Part shown: positions 22,236 to 32,999 of the stretch, in pieces
Layout: each line of letters opens with the position of its first letter
Position numbering within the stretch: position 1 is the stretch's first letter
NCBI GenBank assembly: GCA_018296165.2
Contig: JACKQL020000010.1
Span: 992,001 to 1,056,000 of the forward strand
Reading direction: 5' to 3'
Source: Termitomyces sp. T153
Lineage: Eukaryota; Basidiomycota; Agaricomycetes; Agaricales; Lyophyllaceae
Length of the DNA: 64,000 nt
Made by a program: the position numbers and the translations under genes
Notes under the pieces: model-generated
Told to the model about the DNA's origin: nothing
Database searches by the model: none
The model's input: the letters and a program-made list of their open reading frames with translations, nothing else

Positions 22236-23939
22236 TCAAGCTTGTAGGGCCTGTGCAGCCTGGGCAACTGCATCTTCCTGTGCACCCTCCCAGTTCCCTT
22301 GTCTGATGTCCCTAAGGATGTTTGCCTCATCTCCCTGAGCCACAATCCCTTCTAGTGCGCAGATGGCAAAGAGCTCTGGCTTGAGGAGGACAATGTTGTC
22401 ATTATCTCCCGCTCCAGTGCCATGGTCCACCCACCTGGACAGCGCATCTAGTTTTCCCATGCTTAGTCCTGGTTTGTGGTGCAGTGAGAAATCGAAGTTG
22501 GCCAGATACAGAAACCACCACACTTGACGTCGATTGAGTTTCTTAGCGGAATGGAAGTACTCCAGGTTCTTATGGTCTGTCCAGACTTCAAACTTATGTT
22601 GTGCACTCTCAAGGAAATGCTGCCATTCTTCAAAGGACCAAATAATTGCCAGCATCTCCTTGTCATGGATCTCATAGTTCCATTCCACTGCATTAAGGCT
22701 CTTGGAGTAGAAGGCTACTGGGTGCCATTTGCCATCCTCTTTTGACTGCTGGGAGAGGACTGCCCCTGTAACAAAGTCTGAGCTATCTGCTTCCACACAG
22801 AATGGAGAGTCATTGTTGGGGAACAGGAGGACTGGCTTTGAGGTCACGGATTGCTTGAGGGCATCAAAGGCAGCTTGCTGTGGGGGCTCCCACCACCATG
22901 CAGTGTCCTTAACTGTGAGATTGAAGAGGGGTTGTGCATGGTCAGAGAAATCCTGTATAAACCTCCGATAGAAATTGACAAACCCAAGAAAGGCCTGCAC
23001 TTTCTTTTTGTTCCTTGGCTCAGGCCACTCTGCTACTCCGGCCACTTTAATGGGGTCCATCTCAGCAGTTCCATGTGAAATGATCAAACCCAGGTACTCC
23101 ACTTTTGTCTGTTCAAACTCACACTTCTCAGGCTTTAAATAGAGCTGGTGTTGGTGGAGGCGTTCCAAGACCATGCGTGTGACCTGGCGGTGCTCCTCCT
23201 GAGTTCTTGTGTAGATGAGGATATCATCAAGATACACGCAGATGACACCTTCTGCAATCAGATCACAGAAAATGTCATTCATCATAGTCTGAAAGGTGGC
23301 TGGGCTATTGGTGAGACCAAAGAACATTACCAGAGGTTCAAAAAGTTCACGATTAGTTTGGAATGCTGCCTTCCACTCATCCCCTTCTTTGATGCATACA
23401 TTGTTGTAGCCCCAGCGGACATCCAACTTAGTGAAATAGCATGCACCTCAAAGGTTGTTGACAAGTTCTGAAATGAGTGGCAAAGGGTAGCGGTTCTTCA
23501 CTATTATTGCATTCAGGACCCAATAATCCTGAACCAGACAAAGAGACCCATCCTTCTTCTTAATAAAGAAGACTAGGGAGGCCATTGGAGACTTGGAGGG
23601 TCGTATTTGTCCTGAGCTAAGATTCTCTTGCAGGAAAGCGTCCAGCTCATCCTGTTCATGGGGTGCGAGTGGATAGACCTTGCAACTGGAGGGCTCTGCA
23701 TCTGGTATCAGCTCAATTGCATGATCCCACTGCTTACGCTCTGGAAGTGAATCAAAGGAGGCCTTGGAGAATACATCCTCAAAGTCATGGAGGTGATTGG
23801 GAACAGTGCTATGGAAAGGCTTGAGCTGTGAATTTGCCACAAATGCCTCAGCCAACCGCTGAGAAGTTGTCTGACTGGCCCGAATCTCTGCCATGGCAGA
23901 AGGGAGGCCAAGGATTGTGGCATAGATCTGATCACCCAC
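22236..23939 (-). pseudogene. Reverse transcriptase and RNase H, one internal stop
   Basis: The RT begins in the 23,448-23,939 segment (ends LPLISELVNNL-stop) and resumes in the same frame after a TGA at 23,448-23,450. The second part (22,236-23,426) contains VMFFGLTNSPATFQ, the catalytic YLDD in CVYLDDILIY, and an RNase H with the conserved TDHKNLEYF. The stop replaces the residue expected to be Arg in NNLRGA, which a single CGA-to-TGA change would explain. In the related copy at 60.7-61.5 kb the same codon reads Trp (TGG). Apart from the stop, the RT/RNase H is largely intact. Confidence 0.93.
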
Positions 23940-24029
23940 CTCTATATTCTCATCTGGGGACTCTGCATCTGGAGTATGGGTCCATTCTCATCCTCCTTCC
24001 TCTTTCTCTGGAGATTCACACCCAACACC

Positions 24030-24554
24030 TCAGACATCCTCATAGAGGGCCTCTCTATAAGGGAATTCTGGAGGGGGGGGACTCAGGAGGTTGAGATCAG
24101 CATAAGGGAGATGCCCAGCATGACAGGCACACACAGCAGCACACTCACGAACTTTGGCTCTCCCCTCTATATGGGCTTCTTCTGCACAGGTAACGCAGTG
24201 ACATGGGCAACAACTCATCTTCACCTCACCCTTAGTCCAGTCAATCTCTGAATTGTGTTCACATAGCCAGGTGAACCCCAGGATCATGTCTTGCTTTTCC
24301 AAACTAGTGACAGCAAAAGCAGCTCGCTCTGAGTGGTCTTGGTAGCGGAGGACCAGGTCCACCACAGAGTGAATAGAGCCAGCTTCATTGAGTGTGCCAT
24401 CAACATTGTATACAGGGATAGGATGAGAAAGGGGGCGAGTGGTCAGGCAGTGTTGTTGCACGTAGTCAGTGTCAAGGAAGAGGCCTGTTGCACCACTGTC
24501 AAGGAGGGCAACCACACTTTGGATCTGCTGGGTGTCCGTTGTCTCAATCTCCAC
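24030..24554 (-). pseudogene. Retropepsin-type aspartic protease
   Basis: A 174-codon frame contains the catalytic D-S-G-A-T-G, the later hydrophobic M-I-L-G-F-T-W-L that pairs with it, and a C-terminal stretch rich in Cys and His. This layout matches the Gypsy protease between gag and RT. The active-site Asp is intact here, unlike in the related copy at 63.2 kb where it reads Asn. Confidence 0.88.
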
Positions 24555-24823
24555 CTGTAGCTTCAGGGAGTTGGTAGAAGGGGTAGAAGCAACAACATAA
24601 TGGTGGGGGAGGCAGTGTTTCTATGCAGGGATGCGAGGGCGTGTGCTGGGGGGTGTGTTTCAAGCTGAGACTTTAGCTGGAGGAGGAGTTTGTACGTCTG
24701 AGGAGGGGCTTATCGTTTCAGGCATAGTATCAACAATGGCAACAGATATATTTGATTCTATGGACAAGGGAGCAAAACGATTAGCACTGGGCAACGGGGG
24801 CATACTGGTTATCTGTTGCCCTT

Positions 24824-25048
24824 TTAAAAATCCTCAGACTCTGTAGGAACCTCCTCCAATCCATTGGCCACTTCCTCAGAATGAACAGCTATAGGTGCGT
24901 CCAGAGAGGGAGTTCCTGTGGCATCCCAGGCTGCGAGGAGTTGGATGAGCAGCTCTTCTTGCTCTGATGCTGACAAGTAGTGAACTTCTAGCCCTTGAGG
25001 ACAGTAATGGGCAAAATGACCTGCCTTCCCACAGCGTCGACACAGCAA
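24824..25048 (-). pseudogene. gag zinc knuckle and linker
   Basis: The frame starts at the end of gag with C-R-R-C-G-K-A-G-H-F-A-H-Y-C, a CX2CX4HX4C nucleic-acid-binding knuckle. It continues into an acidic linker toward the protease. The upstream gag is in other frames. Confidence 0.85.
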
Positions 25049-25424
25049 GGGGGTGGTGGACCGCTGTCAGGAAGCATCAACATCCATTGGGACTCCTTGG
25101 GGTAGGGAGCGCAGAGGAGCAGCATGAGGCATAAAGGAAGGAGCTGCACCTGGTCATAAGGATGCAGGTGCCGGTGCAGAAGAGAGAGCTCAGGGGGTGA
25201 ACCCTCCACAAGGAAAAGGGAAGGTTGGGGTTGCATCCGCCGCAGCTCATGTTGCAGTTCCATGAGCTGCCACTGCTCACGTGCCACCTTGTACCAGGTA
25301 TTGACCTGCTCATCATCTGGGTGCCCTTCTGCCATGCTGTCTATACAATCCCTGAGAGAGGGGTGGAGTCCATCATGGAAGGTTAGGCAGAGTTGTAGAC
25401 TATCCGGATATCCAGCCTGTTCAA

Positions 25425-26181
25425 CTAAGGCACAAAAGGAGTCAATGTACTCATCAAGTGACCGCTTTCCTTGACTATACTGAGTTTGGTCTCAAAGGGA
25501 AAGCGCTGCAGTTTTGGCTGGGTCAAGGGGGAAGAACTCTGCTTAGAACTCCTTCTCAAACTCTGTCCAGCTAGAGAAACTTTCCACTCCTCCTGGGTGT
25601 TGAAAGATATGCAGTGCATAAGTTGAGGCTAGACCAGCCTTCATGTAGGAGAGGACCCAGGCAATTTTCAAGGCATCCGAGGTAAAGGCTTCACCACTCA
25701 GCTGAATATAGGTAATGCAGGACTGGAGGAAACGTTCTCCAGCCTTATGATCTCCATCTTATACATCAGAGAGTGCAGGATGAGGGAGTTTGGAATGACA
25801 AGCTGAAAGGCCTAAGCCAGATGCAGACACAAACCGTTCTGCAGCAGCTGGAGCCAACAAGCCTGAGCTAGGTGCAGACACAAACCGTTCTGCAGCAGCT
25901 GGAGCCAACAAGCCTGAGCTAGGTGCAGACACAAACCATTCTGCATCTGCTGGAGGCATCAAAGGAGTAATAGGAGCAAGGGGGAGACATTCCAGAAGGG
26001 CTTGTAGAGAAAGGGACACTGCTTCAGTAGTTTGATGGAGTCCAGTGAGTTCAGCTGTGTGGGAAGTATGGGAGGCTTGGGTAAGTTGAACCTGTGTCTC
26101 CAGAGACAGTAAACAACTCCAGGCATCATCCTGGGGGCTTGAAGCGTCAGGGGGAGGTGCTGGAGTGGTTGGCTGGGTCAT
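25425..26181 (-). pseudogene. gag (capsid region), interrupted
   Basis: The gag starts at the ATG at 26,181 (M-T-Q-P-T-T-P) with a Pro-rich N-terminus. A 17-residue tandem repeat follows, then a stop near 25,760 and, in the continuing frame, a capsid-like region (around 25,560-25,740) before a second in-frame stop. The family resembles the retrotransposon gag domain. The stops make this copy non-functional. Confidence 0.75.
25804..25956 (-). repeat. 51-bp in-frame tandem repeat in gag, about 3 copies
   Basis: Three units of 51 bp encode a 17-residue motif containing LAPAAAERFVSAPSSG. The first two plus-strand copies are almost identical and the third is more diverged. Being a multiple of three, the expansion keeps frame. 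Confidence 0.9.
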
Positions 26182-26285
26182 AGGAAGAGCACAGGGGCAC
26201 TAAGACACTGATGGGGGAGAGACTTTTTGAGGAACCAAGTAGAAGCTCAAGTAATCAAAAAGGGGGCTCCCAGACCGAATCTGAA

Positions 26286-26297
26286 GACTTGTTCTGC
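26286..26297 (-). other. Candidate self-primer binding site
   Basis: On the minus strand the bases right after the 5' LTR read GCAGAACAAGTC. Ten of them, AGAACAAGTC, are exactly complementary to GACTTGTTCT inside the LTR at 26,431-26,422. No match to a tRNA-iMet 3' end was recognised. An mRNA that starts at or near the LTR 10-mer could fold back and prime itself, as described for Tf1-type elements. The same pairing is kept in the diverged fragment at 2383-2392 and 2524-2533. Confidence 0.6.
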
Positions 26298-26736
26298 TGT
26301 AAGGGTGACCTCTGGAGGCTGGGGCTCAATCACACAGCTGGCAAAGGGAAATCCAAAGTCTATTCAGTACTGTACAGTGTCTACTGAGATAACTACTCAC
26401 CTGGCAAAGAAAAATCCAAAGAGAACAAGTCTAGGGATTCCCTAGGCCAGGTGTGACGCTTCAGAGGCTTCAGAAGCATGAGAAACAACTGTACAGTATG
26501 ACAGAGAAAAAAGACACAAGTGATGTGTCAGCAATTGGTCAGCAGTTACATAAGCCAGTGGCAGTGTCAAAGGGCACACTTGTCTGAATTATTGACAGAG
26601 AACCGGTGCAGCCTGAGGGCTGAAACTAGAACCAATAGATAGGGAAAAGGAAGGAGAATAAAGAAAAACTATAACGGAGCAAATCTGACAAGAACTGGAG
26701 GAGGAGAAGGGGAAACAAGTGAGACATCCCCTGACA
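26298..26736 (-). promoter_or_regulatory. 5' LTR of the chromovirus (promoter LTR)
   Basis: 439 bp, carrying the U3 promoter for the minus-strand element. It has TG...CA ends and is followed by the target duplication GGACC at 26,737-26,741. No strong TATA box was seen close upstream of the putative start at 26,431. Confidence 0.9.
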
Positions 26737-26761
26737 GGACCTAGGACACAATGTTCAAGGA

Positions 26762-27046
26762 TTATTCCATGTAAAAATAGGTCTCAAAACAAATAAAATG
26801 AATCATCATCATCATCATCCTTCTAGGTATGCTTTCTATTAGTCTTTGGCATACCTTTGCTGGTATTCCATCCCACTCCTTTGCAACCCTCTTCCACAAT
26901 TCATGCCCACCATGAGGCCCAGAGGTGTTCAATAGGGTCAAGATCAGGGGATTGGGCTGGCCACCAGAGGACATTAAAGTTGTTGTCTTCAAACCACTCC
27001 AGAAAGGCCACCAGGGTAGCAACAACCACCAGGTCATCTGCCACAT
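26762..27046 (-). pseudogene. Tc1-like transposase C-terminal fragment, frameshifted
   Basis: Two overlapping minus-strand frames together show the end of a Tc1 transposase: V-L-W-W-P-A-Q-S-P-D-L-D-P-I-E-H-L-W, which includes the last acidic residue region of the DDE/D triad, then H-E-L-W-K-R-V and I-P-A-K-V-C-Q-R-L-I-E-S-I-P-R-R. A frame change separates the two parts. It is followed by an ATC microsatellite near 26,798-26,818. The minus-strand frame joined to it further upstream (27,050-27,300) is unrelated. Confidence 0.8.
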
Positions 27047-27719
27047 CTGTAGATGCAGCTGGTTTTACAGAGCCAGCTTTAACCATTGATGGCTTTGATG
27101 ACATGGCCCTGGTTGTGGGCACTCCAAAGTCAAGGTGCATATCCATTAACCACTTTTTGCCAGTGGGTACTAGATCATCACAGGGCACCACTGGTGCCCT
27201 CTGAGTTGAGGAACTCTCTACAAACACAGAAGGCTCAGTATGAGCCCTCTTAGCCTCTGGAAGCTGAGAAGGAGACATGACATGCTTCTCCTTGCCCAAT
27301 GCTAACCAGAAGAAGTCTGATCAGGCCTCATCCCTCTGATTTGTAACAACATCAAGTTTGTTCACAACTTGAGATGGTGCAAGTTGCACTACAGGATTCT
27401 TAAGGACATCTGCTCCAACATCCTCTGGTACTCTAGTATTGTGTAGGTGCTGGAGAAGGTGAGTGATTTGCTCATCTGCAGTTTTGGAGGGTTTGAGTCC
27501 TTAGCTTTGCTCTTCCCCTCCTCCTTGACAGAGAAGCATTATTCAACTGTCTTCTAGGCAGTCAACAAGAAGGTCTCACCCTCCTTTGCTAGTATAGATG
27601 GCAACATTGTTATTGTCTTCCCTTTTCCTTTATTTGTGAGGGCAATTGCTGAGTGCCCTGATGCATTTGAAGACAATGATAGTGCATTAATAAACAAAGC
27701 TACATGGATTTACAATCAC

Positions 27720-29560
27720 AACATGAAGCACTGATTAATTAGTATAATCAATGATGTGATTAGTGTGGCACTTCACTAATTTAATGTATTGAAGCCTAGA
27801 AAAGCTGATCCTAGGCATATTATATTATATCAAGGTGGTGCAAAATTTAGTGACTCTGAAGATTGGACCATGGACATGTACTATTACCTCACAGCATGCT
27901 TGTATGGAGGTGATAAGATGGACAAAGAACAACTTTTACTCCTTTCAGAATTCCTAGATGGCCCACAAAGTGATGGTTTTTGCTCTATTTCTCCATTACA
28001 ACTGCTTCTGGCAACATTGGACTTTTTGAGATGTAATTCTCAAACTTAATGTGTGATTTGTGAGTCCATCAACCATACAAGATGCATGCAAGGCATTTTA
28101 TGCTGCAGTATACACTGACAAAGTGGGTGTACAAGGATTCTATGATATGCTCATTGACCATGCTGAGAACATGGCTATATATCCCTGACACATGGGCCTT
28201 GTGGAAGACATTCCTAAAGGATATATCTTCAGATATGCAATGTGTGCTAATCTGCAGTGATGAATTATTGCATGAGATTGGCATGGTAAAAGAATTTGTA
28301 GTGCACACAATATGCTTTGAACTTTGAGCAACATAGATCTAAATCTGCTATTCCACAAGGAATAGTTTCTAACAACAATGCCAACAATAGTCACTGGTTA
28401 GGAAACTTCTTAGCAAAGAAGACAGATATGGCAAAAAACACAAACCCAATGTTTGTGGTACAACAATCTAAACAACAACCCCAAAGGTGGCAAATTGATC
28501 AGTGTTGGCCAAATGCTAAGCCAGCATGTGGTCCATTCAAAAACCTGCAGAAATCAAGCCTGCACATGAGCTGCTGTCACATAAGAATGCTGCAGGCCAT
28601 GATCATCACCATCATGGAGAAAACACCACTGTAGAGAAGAAGTGTTTCAAATCTGACAAGTCTTTGTGAACAATTGCCATCCTGTAAAGGCTTATATCTG
28701 AGCAACTCATACTGCAGCTCTAAGGGATCATGCTCCATTCAAAGTCAGGCCACAAATTGGGAGACAAACACAAATCTGAGCACTCTAATGCTCAGCAGGA
28801 CTTGTTGGATGATGTAGAAAGCATTGTCATTGATGGAGAAGAACACATAAAAGTAGACATGTATGACAACAAGTACTATGCTGATGATAGCAACTTGGAG
28901 TGTTTAGTAGCTCTGAGCAATTACCTGGCCAACAAGTTTAATTGACTAGGAGCACTGGAAATGAAGGTGCACAAAGTGACACTTCATAAAATGACTAAGA
29001 AGATTGACTGTCCAAAGGTCAAGCAGGAAGACAAAGAAATGCCTTGTGACATATGTCAATATCAATGGACACAAGGCATGGACCTTGTGGGATTCAGGAA
29101 GCATGACTACTAGAGTTACTCCCCAGTCCTGCCATGTCCACAATATATATGTTCATTGCTTGAGTGAACCTTTGATGCTACTGTTGGGCACAGTAAGCAG
29201 TAGAGCTCTGTGCAATTTAGGACATATGTCAATGTGGGCATACCAGGTACAACCACATGCAAATATCCTGATGTGGCTAATTTTGACTAATACAATATGA
29301 TTATTGGCACACTGTATATGTATAGAAGGAAACATTGAGTTATGCTCAATTTCAACAATAAGTTATTGTTACAGGAGTACCAATTCAACACAGTGGATAG
29401 TGCTGGAGGACACTGATAGGCAACTCAATTTCTATAGAGCAATGGAAAAGAAGAAGGCTGAGCTGCAAAACTGATTCCATTGAGTATGCAAGAGGCCTAT
29501 TGTAGAGGAAGAAAAGGAGGAAGTTCAAGTGGTAGACAGTTTGCCTAGTGACCATCAATC
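27720..29560 (+). pseudogene. Second Ty3/Gypsy family: gag to protease relic
   Basis: Plus-strand pieces in several frames form a decayed gag and protease. They include the LSEFLDGP capsid block near 27,940-27,965, a helical stretch near 28,090-28,230, a segment rich in Asn, Gln and His near 28,330-28,620, a broken knuckle region near 28,640-28,720, and a protease-like L-W-D-S-G-S-M-T near 29,080. Multiple stops and frame changes separate them. The gag resembles the retrotransposon gag family but is not the same family as the element at 20,316. No RT was recognised downstream. Confidence 0.6.
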
Positions 29561-31774
29561 TCTTCCCCTTTCAGATGAAGAGTATTTGGGAGGAGAGTAG
29601 TTGCTGACTGTGTCATCTGTGAAGATGGAGAAAGCATAAGAAAAACCAAAGCAGCAAAAAAGTGTAAAGGTCATAAATACCTCTAGCTGTAGAACAGGCA
29701 AGCACATTGTTGACATGAACCAATGTCAACCAACATCATCTCAAGTTAAGGTAGAAGATTTTGTGACCAATGATGAGAAAAGCAATGTCAGTTGTTGCTA
29801 GCAATAGAGACTAGAGCTAAGTCAATTAGAACCAAATGATCTTTTTGAGGCTGTCCTGTACCACTACCATTGTCTGAGTGGGCCTATTACTCTTGAATGC
29901 ATAGAGAATGGAACAATATGGTTGTGTCTATGCAAGCATGAGAAGGACAACAATGTGTAGACCAAGGCAAGGTCCATCAAGAAGATATCAAAGCTGTCAG
30001 AAATTTTCCTGCCAATACCTGCAGTACAAAGTATTTGGTATGGATGCTCAGTCAGCAAATGGCTGCCAAGCAGTAAGAAAAGTGGTCAAAACATCAGCAG
30101 GAAGGTTATATATAAAAATGCAAAAAATAGTCAAAACCTTAGTAAGAAATAGAGTAGTTGTAAAATTTGTCAACAATGGTGAGTAAAATGATATAGAATG
30201 ATAGATTTGACTTAATACTCAAAAGGAGCACCAGACATGGAACAAAATGAAGACATGAAAAAAATCACAGAAAATGTTAGCAGGGAAATAATGCAATTTA
30301 CAATGCAGATTCATAAGCATGTTTGGTACATGATGATCAACACTTTCACATTGATAGAAACAGATAGAAAGAAATTTGGAAATGTTGGCAAGGAAATGCC
30401 CATTGATTTTGGTCACTTGCCACTATTATCTCTGTTTCTATCAACATGGTCTGACATCATCATCATTACTGACAACACTTACCTATGAGGCTCATTGCTG
30501 ATATGAAGCTTGAATTTGTTCCTGGCTATCAGAGGAATAAAACCTTTGACATATATGTTATTGAAAACAAATACTCAGCCTTCTTGCTCACTCATGTCCA
30601 AATTCCTTACCCTGAGCTCAAGCTCAACTCCCTACACACTCATCTCAACACACTGAGACATGTATCCAACTCCCTCCTGGAAATCCTAAATCCCTTCCAC
30701 CTTTGCTTCATACAGCACATACAAATGTCTTTTTAGGACCTTAGCTTTCTCTTGAAGCTATAAAGCCATGGTATTTGCAAATTCAAGATTGAATATGGTT
30801 TGGAGGATAGTGAGGGTTGAGGGGGGATATGAGTGCCAGGTGGCATCAAGCCTGGTGCAGGAATTTTTTCTTTGCTGAAGTTGAAGTAGTAAAAGGGAGA
30901 GTAAGAGTGTGTTTGAAGTCATTCAATCATTTAATGTGAGATGTAATTTTTTGAGGGAGATATATACTGCAGCATAGTTGGCATGTCTTGTTGAGTCCAT
31001 TTGAGTTTTGTGCAAGAGGACATAATTATAAGAGTGCTAATGTCACATGCCAAAGCATGATTCTGTATGACATTTGACATTTTGCAAAAATCTTAATGAC
31101 ACCTCACATAAGATGAAATCAAGGAATCTGTTTGCACAGATTTCTAGACAAATTTGTATCAAAGACTTCTGTGTGGAGCAATTTTAAAAAAATTGAATTT
31201 ACATATGCCATTAAGGAAATACATCCAAAACAATCCATAGCCATGACCTATCTACACTTTTTGATGTGTTGCAGGTGCAATACCATGCATAGAATATCCC
31301 AATACATGCTCTACATAACTTGACTAACCTCAGAAAGCATGCCATAGCAAATACAAAGAGTCAACTCAGAAAAGTCAAAAGTGCAGAGAAAGAGGATGTA
31401 AGTTATCTTACACAGATCCCAACAATTTTCATTGAACTCTGAGCATGGTTTGAGCAATCTAGAACATACTAGATGAGTCCATGATGAGTAAAGGAGTGCA
31501 AAAATGTGGAGACATGCAAAACCAAGACATGTCAATCAAGGACATGACCATGCCACATGATGTAACTCCCAAAATGCCAAGAGAATGTGATGGCCTTGCT
31601 TCCATCAGCATTCAAACAACTTATGAACAGGCTCACATACCTAACAAAGTTGCACAGTCTTGCATAAGAGAGGAGCCAGAACCTACTCAAGCAGGATCAG
31701 CCATCAATGTGATATCCTGTGAACAGGATGCTGAGTCTCTTGAAGGATCAAAGGAAAGGAAAGGAGCTCTGAGG
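29561..31774. other. Gene-free repeat-like region
   Basis: AT-rich and nearly CpG-free, with only short frames. A 117-codon plus-strand frame at 31,481-31,834 is cut by the LTR that begins at 31,780. No domain was recognised; this may be further retroelement debris. Confidence 0.4.
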
Positions 31775-31779
31775 CCAAG

Positions 31780-32837
31780 TGTCAGGGTTCTGCTGACCAC
31801 AGGGGCTCAGCTTAACTGGGTGAGTCCTTACTAGGCAGACATGTTGTCCTGCACTTATAAACTAGTGTTCTGGGGATGGTTCAGACTCCAGATACTTGTG
31901 AGGGGAAGCTAAGGGAAGCAGTCCAAGCAAGTCTGGGGTGATCTGGGGAAGTCTAAGACCAAGTATATTAAATGTTGGGCTTGGGCGGGTGTCAGGTACA
32001 AGTCCATAAACAAGTGTATGGGCTGCAGGGTAAGTGGAGGCTTTGCAAGTGATGGGAGTGGAGCTGGAGTTTGATGGGGGATTGACCAAGAGTGATGAGT
32101 TCTGGGGCCAAGCATAGGGCAAGGTCCAGAGTTGTTGTAGGAATGTTTGAAGTATTGTGGTGTGTGCGCAGAGTTCATAATGATGTCAGGGTTGAAAGGA
32201 ACTTAGAAATGATAAGGAAACAGAGACAGATGAGATGAGATGAAGTTGAGACAAGACAGAACTGAGAAATGAATAGAGATGATACTAAAAGTAGAATAGA
32301 GATGAGACCAAGAAATGTAACAGAGAAGAAACATGAAACACAGGAAACCAAGTAAAGCAATATCAAGACTAAGGTAACAGATGCTACTCTACATCTTTAT
32401 ATACTAACTACTGGACTTTCCCTGGGGGTTGAGGGCACAATGGCGGGGCTCATTGGAGCTGTGCAGGGTTGACAGGTGTTGGCTCTGATTGGAGAGCAGG
32501 CCACAGTGATATTCTGATGGGAATGTGGTCCATCCTGCAGTTGTCAAGGAGCTCTGGAGTGATCATGTGGGTTGTGGGGGTGGTTTAGTGACATACACTG
32601 GGGCCAGGGAAAGTGTCAGAGAGGCTCAGGGGCCTTGTAGGTAAGAGGGGGAGCTGAGGAGGCCCACAGGGGATGTGCCAGGGTTTGCCAGGAGGTCATT
32701 GGGGTTTGCCAAAGAAGCATTGGAGTCAGCCAGAACAGGTGCCATGAGTTAACAAAGGCTGGGGTGAGAAGGGGGGAGCTCCAGGGAGGTGGGGTGAGAA
32801 AGGGGAAGGTCCGGAGGTCTAGGAGTGGGTTGTGACA
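31780..32837 (-). mobile_element. Solo LTR, 1,058 bp, TSD CCAAG
   Basis: On the plus strand it begins TGTCAGGG and ends GTTGTGACA, with perfect 5-bp flanking repeats CCAAG at 31,775-31,779 and 32,838-32,842. It is homologous to the solo LTR at 61,925-63,067 but in the opposite orientation. Shared blocks include 'gtgagtccttactaggc' near the left edge. An antisense TATA-like TATATAAA lies near 32,396-32,405, matching the TATATAAG of the other copy. No internal element remains. Confidence 0.9.
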
Positions 32838-32842
32838 CCAAG

Positions 32843-32999
32843 AACAGGTTTTGGGGATAGTGTAAGAGTGTTCACAGACATTTCTGATGTTGATCTTGGA
32901 GAGCCAGAAGCTGGGGATAATGGGTAGGGAAATTTGGGGTGCATCTGAGTCAGAGACAGGCTCAGAGGCTCCAGATACTCAGGCTAGCCAGTCTACTGG
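32843..32999. other. Short interval between solo LTR and transposase relic
   Basis: About 160 bp of AT-rich sequence with no recognised feature. Confidence 0.4.

Larger units (their letters stand above)
20316..26736 (-). mobile_element. Full-length Ty3/Gypsy chromovirus, 6,421 bp
   Basis: This is a complete LTR retrotransposon read on the minus strand. It is bounded by two 439-bp LTRs (20316-20754 and 26298-26736) with TG...CA ends and flanked by the 5-bp target duplication GGACC (20311-20315 and 26737-26741). Domain order in the coding direction is gag, CCHC knuckle, aspartic protease, reverse transcriptase with RNase H, integrase and chromodomain. That order, with the chromodomain after integrase, defines the chromovirus branch. 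The LTRs differ at only three positions, all transitions, so the insertion is young. Even so, gag, RT and the integrase region carry in-frame stops or frame breaks, so this copy cannot make its own proteins. Confidence 0.95.

Noticed and set aside
26798..26818. ATC repeat as a coding poly-Met tract
   Set aside because: Simple microsatellite at the end of a Tc1 fragment.
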